NCBI GenBank assembly: GCA_951812925.1
Contig: OX638369.1
Span: forward strand, 25,996,533-26,060,532
From: Calliopum simillimum
Taxonomy: Eukaryota; Arthropoda; Insecta; Diptera; Lauxaniidae
Length of the DNA stretch: 64,000 nucleotides
Reading direction: 5' to 3'
How positions within the stretch are numbered: the first letter of the stretch is position 1; each line of letters opens with the position of its first letter. Positions 11,854-21,491 of this stretch are shown piece after piece. The position numbers and the translations under genes are program-made. Under the pieces are notes generated by a model. The model made no database searches. It had not been told where the DNA came from and worked only from the letters and a program-made list of their open reading frames with translations.

Positions 11854-12509
11854 ACACAGGACTACAAAAAAAAGTCGTGTAGTAGAAAGTGGAGATACCA
11901 TACGGTATGGTTTTTAATATGCTAAAAACGAGTCCGAAGTCAGAATTTAGCCATCACCCTCAGATTTTGAGATATCTTTGCTTGAAGTTGCAGGAAGCTC
12001 TGTTTTCAGGCTTGTGGTGCAGTTCCAGGAAACGATGTTGTTCCATATTTTCAATGGAATTGAATAGCCATAATCTTCCTTATAAAACTATACATTCTAA
12101 TTTTTTTGATTAGACTTTTACTTCTCGAGATATCACCGCTTGAAGTAAACGTATCTCAACCCCCATACAAAGCACTACATTATATTTGTAGCGTAAAATC
12201 CATTTAACATATAAAAATTATAACCCTTTACTTCAAAGTTAGATGACTGAAAGTAAGAGTCCAATCGGAAATGTTTGATAAGGAAGATTGTGGCTATTCG
12301 ATGTCATTGAAAAAATGGAACTACCGCATTTCCTGGAACTGCACCATAAGCCTGAAAACAGCGCATTCTGCAACTTTAAGCAAGGATATCTCAAAATCTG
12401 AGGGTGATGGCTGAATTCTGACCTCTGATTCGTTTTTAGCACATTGAAAACCATACCGTATGGTACCTCAACTTTCTGCTACAGGACTTTTTTTTTTGTG
12501 GTCCTGTGT
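11854..12509. mobile_element. 656-bp foldback element
   Basis: Long inverted repeat. The left arm starts ACACAGGACTACAAAAAA and the right arm ends TTTTTTGTGGTCCTGTGT. Arms of about 250 bp are roughly 85-90% complementary by eye and surround a centre near 12115-12240. Because the arms match, both strands give similar peptides (e.g. SEFSHHPQILRY), which are shadows of the repeat and not genes. I could not settle a target duplication, so the superfamily is open. Confidence 0.75.
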
Positions 12510-12676
12510 AATTAACCTTTGAAATAAATATATTGGTTTTTCAGCTAAAATACGAACAAGAAACGTATTTTCGAAATTTCACCCCATTGTAAAACTTTAA
12601 AAATACTTTTTGGATAAAAGTTGTTGTCACAACGTCATAGCAAAATCAAATAAAAACAGTTTTTAAAACACATTAA

Positions 12677-12740
12677 CCCATTATATCCCCTTTTTGTGAG
12701 TCTATTTGACCCCTTTTCCCAATAAAGTGGTTATAATGGG
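12677..12740. mobile_element. 64-bp piggyBac-type MITE
   Basis: Perfect inverted repeats CCCATTATA...TATAATGGG sit exactly between two TTAA tetranucleotides (12673-12676, 12741-12744). TTAA duplication with CCC/GGG ends is the piggyBac signature. The full palindromic arm including TTAA is 16 bp with no mismatch. The interior has no coding potential. Confidence 0.65.
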
Positions 12741-12744
12741 TTAA

Positions 12745-14916
12745 TGTATTGCACTAAATTCTACAAAAAATTTCCTTTATTGATATTAACAATTTTTTTG
12801 GCCTTCACGGTAAATTTTCGACTTTTTAGTGTTCCGCAATTAATAGTGCAATTTTATAGCAAATATTTCTGTGGTACATATTGATACATTATTGTTCCGT
12901 TTAAGGGGTTATTTATGTACCTTTTTGAGAAATGGTCAAAAATTACCCATTTGAGGGGGATGCAGAGAGCTAAAAATTTCTACAAAAATATCCCCCTTAA
13001 CATCTTCCATAAGTCTTCAGAAGGCATAATATACCTCAGATGTAAGAATCGTAAAATTTAGTGTGTCGACTCAACACACGTATCAAAGACCGATTAAAAA
13101 AAATTTCGATCTGATCCAGGAAATTGGGAAGACACGTATATCTTATTTTCAGCCATATTTTCAGAATATATTGGTTTCTTTCATTTGTGTAAAATCGAGT
13201 CGAACGGTGTAATGAATACATTTTTATTATCGATTCCAGTATCGTTGCATCTCTAATGCTCCTAAGGATGTTAGCTGTATGTAGCCATTATGGGTTGTTA
13301 AAAGGCCACTTAATTTCTGTTGGCCCCCACACATAAAAAAAAACTCAAAGTCAAACGGAGCATCAAATGGGGGCGCACAGCAAAAAAAGAACAAATATCA
13401 CCGGATGTTCAAATTTGGCCAGCAGCCGCAAATACCAAATGAAGTTGTGATGCACAACCAACGATCACTGATCGTGTCAAATGTTTTACGATTTGTTTTT
13501 CTTTTGCTGGTTGGTTTGCTATTTTTTCACCTCAATTGCAGCGGTTAAAAATTTGTAAAAAAAAAAGAAAAATCCAAAATTTTATTTTTGGCTACAAGCT
13601 ATTAAGCGATGTTATATGTGGGGGCCAAATATTATTGGGGGAGAAAATGTTTAGTGTCATTTTATTTTAATTTGATTATGCAGAAAGGAAGTGACTGCTG
13701 GCTGCTGCTGTTTGGCATGTGGGTGGGTGTATGCGCTAAGAATTTTACAGTTTTATCTGTTGTATGCGGCTTGCGGCTGCCTGTTTTCGGCATAAATCGT
13801 GTGTGCCAACAGTTTTGAGTTTCGGTCGTCTAATAGCCCATAAAGCCAACTGTCGTACAACTGTCAATTGATAGTTTTTTCGTGCCGACTTTTGACAGGT
13901 CGCGTTGTGACGAAAATTTTTAATTTCATACTAAATTTGATGTGTGAGAAATAGGCAGGAGGGGTGCGTTGTTTAATGCATGACAGCACGTAAGCTGTCA
14001 GCTGAGATTAAGTGGGATTTTTTGTTCACTTTGTGAGATTTTAAAGGTTCATGCACATTGTTAGTTGAAGTGCGTGCCAGATGTATTTTCGAAATTATGC
14101 AATTGATAACTTTATTTCTTCATTATATAACAACAGCAAAATTGTTGCAACAAAAAATGTCAACTGAAATTTACATACGAAAAATAACGAACGCCTGTAG
14201 GTCATAATTAAAATTCCACTTGTAGCGTGTAAATGCGCGTGTTTTTGTGCACAGGTAACAGCTAAAGATGGCGCGCGATTACAGTAATTATTGCAGACAC
14301 ACAAGTGCAAGAGAGTGAAATTTTGTACACAAAAAGTGTACATGGCAACATGTGCCAAAAATGTCAAGTGCAAGAAGCATGCTGCGCGCCAAATACAAGA
14401 CACAGGGGTGATCGAATTGCAGCAGCAGCAGCAGCCCTACAGGTGCAGAGCAAAGTTGAAAAGGGGGCTGTTTCATGGGGTGTGGCAACATTAAATGTTG
14501 TAAGCGACAATTAAATTAGCAACGCTTTTGTTGCCGTTATTTTGTGTGTGTGTGTGAGCGCGTGCATTATTTTGCTAAGCAACGCGTTAAAGTGTTTTAT
14601 TAATGGGGGTTTAATTTCATTGCAAAAATTTATGCGTGCCACTACAAGCAACAAATGTCAACTGCAACAGAACTGTGCAGCATAGCCACATAATTGTAAG
14701 ATGAGTGTTCAACCATTCCAAGCAAGCTGCTGTTTAAATTGTGGCAAAATTAATCCCCAAAATAAATAATGCAAAAATCGAGTTTTAAAGATGTCTAAAA
14801 TATTATCCTGAAGAGTTTTGCATTAAGCCCAGATGATAGTCTTATGTTTTTAGCATTTCTTCCGTTTAAAACATGAGAGCAGCAATTGTGAAAAGAGTTA
14901 AAAATATGTTCCATTT
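12745..14916. other. Non-coding, no gene recognised
   Basis: Contains a short CAG run near 14419-14434, a TG run near 14545-14556, and patches resembling fly intronic DNA. The open stretches at 13609-13818 and 14095-14514 show no domain and conflict on both strands. Confidence 0.45.
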
Positions 14917-16285
14917 TCTATACCTTACACCCAGGGTATTTTCACTTTATCCTTCCATATGTAACGCAGGGAAGGAGGCACTGCAGATATAGAAAAGTAT
15001 ATACATTCTTAGTTAGCGACACCTCCTGAGTCTATATAGCCATGTTTGTCTGTCTTTCTGGCTGGCTGGCTGGGTGGGTGGCTGGCTGTGTGTGCGTGGA
15101 AATACATTTTTTGGGAAAACTGAGCAAGATAATTCAATGAAAATAGGTACACTGCCTCCGTCTTTAAAGTTAGCTCGTGAGATTAAAAATGAGTGAAATC
15201 GGTCAACGGACACGCCTACCGCCCATACAAGAAATATATTCAAAATGCAACTTTAAGAGTAGTTTTGACGACAATGCAACCAAAATACACATAAATACTA
15301 CAAATTGTAAGCGCAAGCTCAAAACAAAAACTGGGCGAATTCTAACGAGAGGGCATGGCACCTCACATATGAGCAAAAGCTTCAAAACTCCTTACTGAAA
15401 GCGTTTTTTGAGAAAATCAAATTAAATTCTACTCAGACACTAAGAACTATAAATGCAAGCTCTGAGCAAAAACTGGGTGAATTTGGACAAGAGGGCGTGG
15501 CACCTCCCATAAAGGCAACAGTTTCAAAATGCTATACTGAAAGAGCTTTTTGAGATAATCCAACTAAATTTCACTCAAATATTAAGGACTTTAAATGCAC
15601 GCTCTAAGCCAAGGGTGTCAGCGTTTTAAAATCACTCAGCCAAGCGCAGTCAGCGGAAAATTTTCTTTTTTAACAACAAATTCAAATTCCCCGAAGGACA
15701 ACAATCAGAAAATCCATTTTTTGTTGTTTTCTTGATGGCTCGTTTATAACAACAACAATATTTCAATAATTTCCAAAAATTCTGAGGACTGCGACACACA
15801 CGAAAAATTATTTGTTGTTTTTTTTTCTATGCGAAACAACAAAAATAATTTTTCATTAATGTTTAATTCCGCGAAATTTTGACAAGCTCAAAAAATAACA
15901 ACAAAAATTATTTTTGCGATTGTTGTATTTCTGCGAAATTTGCATAATATTGAAATATTCTTTTTGTTGTAGTCGAGTCAAAATTGGCTCACTTTTGTTC
16001 TGCGCTGACACCCTTGCTCTAAGCTAAAACTAGACGAACTCGGTCAAGAGGGCGTGGCACCTTCCATACAAGCAAAAGCTTCAAAACGCTATACAGAAAA
16101 CTTTTTGTGAGATAATCCAACCAAATTTAACTCAGACACTAAGAACTATAAATGCAAGCTCTGAGCAAAAACTGGGTGAACTCGGACAAGAGAGCGTGAC
16201 ACCTCCCATATAAAAAAAAATTTTCAAAATACTGCAGCGTAGGGTATTTAATGTTTCGCCAGGCCAAAGGTTACACCCTTACTAG
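14917..16285 (+). mobile_element. DINE-1-like Helentron-type element (copy A)
   Basis: The 5' end reads TCTATACCTTACACCCAGGG, followed by GTAACGCAGGGAAGGAG, TATATACATTCTTAG and ATAGCCATGTTTGTCTGTC, the recognisable order of dipteran DINE-1/INE-1 elements. A central block repeats the motif GAGGGCGTGGCACCTCC several times, as in the DINE-1 minisatellite core. The 3' end is ...CACCCTTACTAG. It is split by a 407-bp hAT-like insertion. A second copy sits at 20242-21330 in the opposite orientation. Non-autonomous, with no coding capacity. Confidence 0.8.
15610..16016. mobile_element. 407-bp hAT-like MITE nested in DINE-1-like copy A
   Basis: Perfect 14-bp inverted repeats CAAGGGTGTCAGCG...CGCTGACACCCTTG, flanked by the exact 8-bp duplication CTCTAAGC (15602-15609, 16017-16024). 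The 8-bp duplication and CA...TG ends with GGTGTC fit hAT elements. The interior is rich in AACAACAA and TTGTTGTT and encodes nothing. It clearly post-dates the element it splits. Confidence 0.85.
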
Positions 16286-17154
16286 TTTCAAATTTAGAAC
16301 CATTGGAGCACACTATTTGGGGTCTTAAGACAAGAATGGGATTAGCTAAGGCCTTGAAACTAATGACATTTCATTATACATGAATAATTGAAAACAACCT
16401 TGTTTCTTAAATTTCCCCACAATTTTACAGAACTCCAATGTAATGGAAAGCATCGAGAGAAGACTTTTTCCCATACAATTTTGTGTGAAAAAAATAATTT
16501 CGCAAGAGGTACGCGAAATTTCAAGTTTTTCAAGTTTTTCTTTTATCTGATTACTTTTCATTAGCCCGTCATTTTGAAGGGTCCCTTCTTCTTGGCAAAA
16601 AACGGACACTTTACTGTATAATAAGCTTAATTTTCAAGTACGTACCAATAAGTAAGGCTGCTCCTTTGTTAACATTTTTAATGAGCACTGAAATAAAAGT
16701 ACAAATTAGAGGGTTTACTTTCATCGCCCTCTCAAAGTTCATTTTGGCGAACCCTTTTGCCACGCCTAGCTTCCACACTGCAAAAATTTTAAAAAGAGTC
16801 AATAAAAAGAAACAGGAATTGCCATATTTTATGTAATTTACTGAATCCGAATGCGGTCACAGCATTGCTCTATTACGTCGGAAGATCGATAGAATTTATT
16901 AGCAAAGAGTTTATTTTTTTTGAAGTCTTATAACAAAACTTGGCCATATTTAGCCAAATAAAATGACAAAAACAACATTTTCCTCCAAAATCCAGGCAAT
17001 TCTTGATTTTTACTGCACTGCAATCAAACTTTAACAAAACTGCATGCATACGTTTCACGAATGTACTTTATCCTATACGCAAACCTTTTTTTGTCGTTAA
17101 TAGGTACATAATGAGCCTTATCGTGAATAAATATTCTCGAGAATTTATTCACTA
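16286..17154. other. Non-coding, no gene recognised
   Basis: Minus-strand open stretches (16346-16609, 16611-16802, 16873-17058) lack recognisable motifs. A bulged palindrome, GTGAATAAAT...ATTTATTCAC around a central CTCGAG, lies at 17123-17152. Confidence 0.45.
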
Positions 17155-17294
17155 ACTCCCTGGTTTGCAATCGCAAAAAAAATTTCGTGGAAAGGGAAAA
17201 TTCACTGGAAAAATTATGTAGTCGGCTATAAGTTGGGAGCGAGTTTTTTCACTTTTATTTTTTAAATTTGCTCCTCAACTTTTTGCCAGGGAGT
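17155..17294. mobile_element. 140-bp MITE with ACTA duplication
   Basis: Short inverted repeats ACTCCCTGG...CCAGGGAGT are flanked by direct ACTA copies (17151-17154, 17295-17298). The repeats are only 9 bp, so this is a tentative call. Superfamily unknown. Confidence 0.45.
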
Positions 17295-17334
17295 ACTAAT
17301 GTATAAATGAATAATTATAAATAACGTTTGACAG

Positions 17335-17404
17335 ATTAAAAACTTTAGTGCAACAATTTTAAAGATTATTGAAATAGCTTTCATATGACACTAAAGTTTT
17401 TAAT
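17335..17404. repeat. Perfect 16-bp inverted repeat
   Basis: ATTAAAAACTTTAGTG at 17335-17350 and its exact reverse complement at 17389-17404, with a 38-bp loop. It could be a tiny MITE or simply a stem-loop. No convincing duplication flanks it. Confidence 0.6.
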
Positions 17405-17664
17405 ATCCATCCAAGCGTTTCCCACTTATACTGGTTCTGCTAAAACTACTTTTCACTAAAATTTTTTATTTTTTTTAAACTTTTTGAAGCAAACTTTTGA
17501 TTTTTCAAATCCACAAAAATGATTATAAATAAATTTTTTACTTTAAAAAGCAAAGCATTAATTTGAATTTCACTGCTGCAATTGCTTCTTTTTCTTGTTT
17601 TGCAGTTGCTGTTTCTTGTTTATCTTTTTTTTTAAGTCAGCTGTCAAAATCCAGTGGAAAATGG

Positions 17665-17895
17665 AAAAAAATGTCAACGATTTATGGAAAAAAGCGTTGC
17701 CACGTGTTTTTTTTTTGTGCAAAATGTCTACGAAATTGGAAAAAATCAGCGTTCAGACTGGTTGTTTGCGCAAAATGTCAAAGATATGGGAAAGACACAG
17801 CGTTGCCAGATGATGTTTTTGTGTAAAATGTCAACGCTCTTGGAAAAACGCAGCGTTGCAAACTGGTTATTTCTGAAAATGTCAACGGTATTAAA
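17665..17895 (+). repeat. Diverged 52-bp tandem repeat, about 4.3 units
   Basis: The motif AAAATGTCAACG, then TTGGAAAAA and CAGCGTTGC, recurs with ATGTC at 17671, 17724, 17775, 17828 and 17879 (spacing 51-53 bp). Units differ by many substitutions, so the array is old. Reading frames across it reflect the repeat only. Confidence 0.75.
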
Positions 17896-17899
17896 ATAA

Positions 17900-18889
17900 A
17901 AAAAGTATCCCTGCAGGAAGGGGAGTTTCCATTAATGAAATATTCACTACTTCCACTGCTCCTTCCCCGGGAGGGAGAGAATGGAACTCCCTTCAGATTT
18001 ACGATAAGGCCCAATATGAGGCACGGTGGTTTTTAAAAAATTTTAACTTTTTGAAATACCACCCGCGATTTTTTTCAGGGATAAAGTTGGGGGACCCTTC
18101 TAGTATCTAAATCCGCAAACCGCGAAATCGAACGTCCAGCCGTTTTTTTTTTTCGACCTTTTAGTTTTGTTAACGATTTTTGAGTATGTCTCGGTGTGTA
18201 TATACATATTATGTACACATATATATGTATACACGTACATATATATACTTGTGTATGTACATGTGTGTAATATATATATATGGATATATAAATACATACA
18301 TACATACATACGTATAAAAGGTATCGCTTCCGCACCATTTATTTTTAAAAAAAATCGGTTTTTTCGTATTTAAGAAAAACACAAACAAAAACCGGAAACG
18401 AAAGTAGTCATTCCAGATGTGATTTTTGATGCTTAATCCGATTCCGGTATTAGAATTGCTCCATTACGTCTGGACTTTGAGATATCCTTACATATATGTT
18501 TAAAGGACACCATTTTTTTCCTATTTTTGAAGTTATATAACAAGATAAGGTAATATTATGCGGTAAAATCTGGTATGGCAGTTAATAGCCCTAGTTTTTT
18601 TCTTGAAAACTCAATTAAACCGATAACGATATCTTTTTTTTTGGCGGAGATATCTTTGCCTAAAAAGTTAAAAAAGTGCAAAAACACGATTTTTGGCTAT
18701 ATTGGATGTTATATGCAGGACACACAAAATTTTTTTGGGAATTTCTAGTACCAGAAACATTTGGTACTTTTTTTTGGCTTTAAATTGAGCTATCAAATGT
18801 TTATCTGCGATATTTCTCTGCAAAGTTATGTTAACTTTAAAATCACACCATGAAACTTAAAGCGAAAAATCTCGGTTTTCGGCTATAGG
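17900..18889. other. Non-coding flank of the large array
   Basis: Holds a small foldback near 17917-17996 (GGAAGGGGAGTTTCCATT versus AATGGAACTCCCTTC), the microsatellite at 18183-18316, and AT-rich DNA without a gene up to the array boundary. The last host bases before the array are CGGCTATAGG. Confidence 0.5.
18183..18316. repeat. TATA/ACAT microsatellite block
   Basis: Interleaved ATATAT, TATACA and CATACATACATAC runs. The tyrosine- and isoleucine-rich frames on both strands are products of this simple sequence. Confidence 0.8.
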
Positions 18890-20241
18890 CTGATTTTCAT
18901 TTGTTTTTTAGAAATTTTGTCTGTATCAGACGAATAAGGTCATTGGGTCAAAAAAATAGCTATAAGGTGCTAGTCATTTCTTTGGGGGACTAATGGGTGA
19001 TTTGTGAGACATAGTCTCACCTTTGATATCCCTACCTATGGGGACGCAACCTGATCACTATACGAAACCCTATGCACAGCTATTTCCTTATACGGTAGGT
19101 CAGTACACAGAAACCCTAATTGTTAATATCACTTAATCGTTTTTACTGTTGTATGGTGTGTATGTTCTGTGGATGTGTGTGTTCTTGTATGAATTTATTG
19201 AAGAGAACATAGTTGTTAATATACGTATCCAATCTAACTGTCATACTATTGATTTGTATGTGAAAGGAGACAATCAAAAGTTGTTAATATACGTATACAA
19301 TCTAACTGTTATACCATTGACTTGTATGTGAAAGTGGACAATAAAAGTCAATCATCCATGTGTACCTATTCTATATATACTTACTATATACACTTAATGA
19401 TATAGTATACTTAATGATATAATATATGTATCGTTGAATCAACATATATATCACAGTTGTGTTGTCCTGGACACCGTCGCTATATGTTTCCCAGAAGTAC
19501 CAAATGTGAACACTGTTATCTGTTCTCATTGGGGCATATTGTGTTTTTGTATATTAGAGTTATTCACAAAACCCTCACTCACTTATGTTATATCATACCC
19601 TATCACTTTCCATTTTACGGGAACTCTTTTAACACTGTTAGACCTTCAGGGGCAGATTGGATTACCTTGTTGAATGTGTGTGTCCCTATCAGTTTGTTGA
19701 AGTAAAACCATTTGAGATATGGTTAGATTAAAGGATGTACTATTATGTCTGTTATGGTTATCATTTATCAATAATGTGAATACGCAAGCTCAGTTTTTAC
19801 CTGTGGTAGAGAAACCACTAGTAAATGAGGAGTGTTTAAAAACCTAGGCGCAACTCTGGGTGTGGTCAATCTCACTCTAGACTCTTTATTCCGTGGGGTA
19901 TCATGGTGGGGACATTAAGTCACTAGATTCGAAGTATCATTGTCATCGACCTTTACTTTTCTCAATACTTATCAACCAGAACGGTGACCGAATTTATACT
20001 ATATGTCCGAGTCCATTGCATTTATGAATGTCCGTCTGTAGTCACTTTGATCTAAGTTCCGTATCAAAACCGGTTTATAAAAAGGTTTTTACAAAAGGTA
20101 TTGTTTTGGTCCGCGATTCTAGTTTCTTGTATGTTTAAGTCTCTATTACATGTGTACTTCTCGACCATAGTCAGATGCATGTGTAATTTCAACGGCTTCA
20201 GACTGCTTCCGATTTATGTACCTGTAAAGAAAAGTAAAAAA

Positions 20242-21157
20242 CTAGTAAGGGTGTAAAATTTGGCCTGGCCAAACATTAAATACCCTACACTGCAGTATTT
20301 TTAAAATTTTGCTCATATGGGAGGTGCTACGCCCTCTTGTTCGAGTTCACCCAGTTTTTGTTCAGAGCTTGCATTTATAGGTTTAAATGTCTGAGTGAAA
20401 AATGTTTTCAGCATAGTGTTTTGAAGCTTTTGCTTATATAGGAGGTGCCACGCCCTCTTGTCCGAGTTCCTCTAGTTTTAGCTTAGAGCGTGCATTTATA
20501 GTCTTTAGTATTTGAGTGAAATTTGTTTGGATTATCTCAAAAAACTCTTTCCGTATGGCATTTTGAAACTTTTGCTCATATGGGAGGTGCTACGCCCCCT
20601 TGTCCGATTTCACCCAATTTTTGTTGAGAGCTTTCATTTATAGTTCTTAGTGTCTGAGTTAAATTTGGTTCGAATATCTCAAAAATCGCTTTCAGTATAG
20701 CGTTTTGAAGCTTTTGCTTATATGGGAGGTGCCACGCCCCCTTGTCTGATTTCACCCAATTTTTGTTGAGAGCTTTCATTTATAGTTCTTAGTGTCTGAG
20801 TTAAATTTGGTTCGAATATCTCAAAAATCGCTTTCAGTATAGCGTTTTGAAGCTTTTGCTTATATGGGAGGTGCCACGCCCTTTTGTCCGAGTTCGATCA
20901 GTTTTTTCTCAGAGCTTGCGCTTACAATTTCTGGTATTTATGTGTATTTTGGTTGCATTGTCGTGAAAAATACTCCAAAAATTGCATTTTGAATATATTT
21001 TTTGTATGGGCGGTAGGCGTGTCCGTTAACCGATTTTGCTCATTTTCAATCCCCCGAGCTATCTTTGATGACGGAAGCAGGGTACCAAATTTCATTGAAT
21101 TATCTTGCTTAGTTTTCCCAAAAAGTGTATTTCCACACACATCACCCAGCCAGCCAC

Positions 21158-21193
<36 letters not shown>

Positions 21194-21330
21194 ACAGACG
21201 GACATGGCTATATCGACTCAGGAGGTGACGCTGATCAAGAATATATATACTTTTCTATACCTGACACGCCTCCTTCTCTGCGTTACAAACGGAAGGACAA
21301 AGTGAATATACCCTGGGTGTAGGGTATAAT
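20242..21330 (-). mobile_element. DINE-1-like Helentron-type element (copy B) inside copy 1
   Basis: Begins CTAGTAAGGGTGTAA (reverse of the element 3' end) and ends ACCCTGGGTGTAGGGTATAA (reverse of its 5' end), interrupting AAGTAAAAAATAAAAAATAAAAGG, which is intact in all other copies. The core has five units of about 142 bp starting GGGAGGTGCC/TACGCC at 20319, 20440, 20581, 20724 and 20866. A GCCA/CCAG run (21150-21190) precedes the GACATGGCTATAT block. Absence from other copies shows it arrived after the array amplified. Confidence 0.85.
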
Positions 21331-21444
21331 AAAAAATAAAAGGTCGGGACAGGGATCTGCTAATGGTAAATTCGCCGTTAAGGCATAAGATATGTTAACC
21401 ATATCAATAAGGTTGGGTTGTCCGTGCAGGATTCAGATTGGGCT

Positions 21445-21491
21445 GCCAATAAACGTTTTTCATCCTCGCCCATGAGGAATCATCAGTTGGC
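21445..21491 (-). ncRNA. Hammerhead ribozyme motif, copy 1
   Basis: Minus strand: stem I GCCAA, core CTGATGA, stem II TCCTC/GAGGA with loop ATGGGC, core GAA, stem III AAACGTTT (palindromic), cleavage base A, stem I TTGGC. Type I layout with a minimal stem III, as known in Penelope-like elements and retrozymes. Odd point: the first stem II pair is U-U instead of the usual G-C. Confidence 0.7.

Noticed and set aside
11889..12454. Two similar ORFs on opposite strands (SEFSHHPQILRY)
   Set aside because: They are the two arms of a foldback element read on opposite strands.
14419..14434. CAG run as a polyglutamine exon
   Set aside because: Only five triplets, frames on both strands are short, and no splice or coding context is visible.
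19149..19331. 60-aa ORF starting MYGVYVLW, repeated in copies 1-7
   Set aside because: It spans a 68-bp DNA tandem duplication, and its recurrence only reflects the nearly identical copies; no motif or independent sign of coding.
19434..19705. Overlapping 79- and 82-aa ORFs (MNQHIYHSC, MCCPGHRRY) in all copies
   Set aside because: Two frames are open at once and both are broken in copy 7 by single-base changes, as expected for non-coding DNA.
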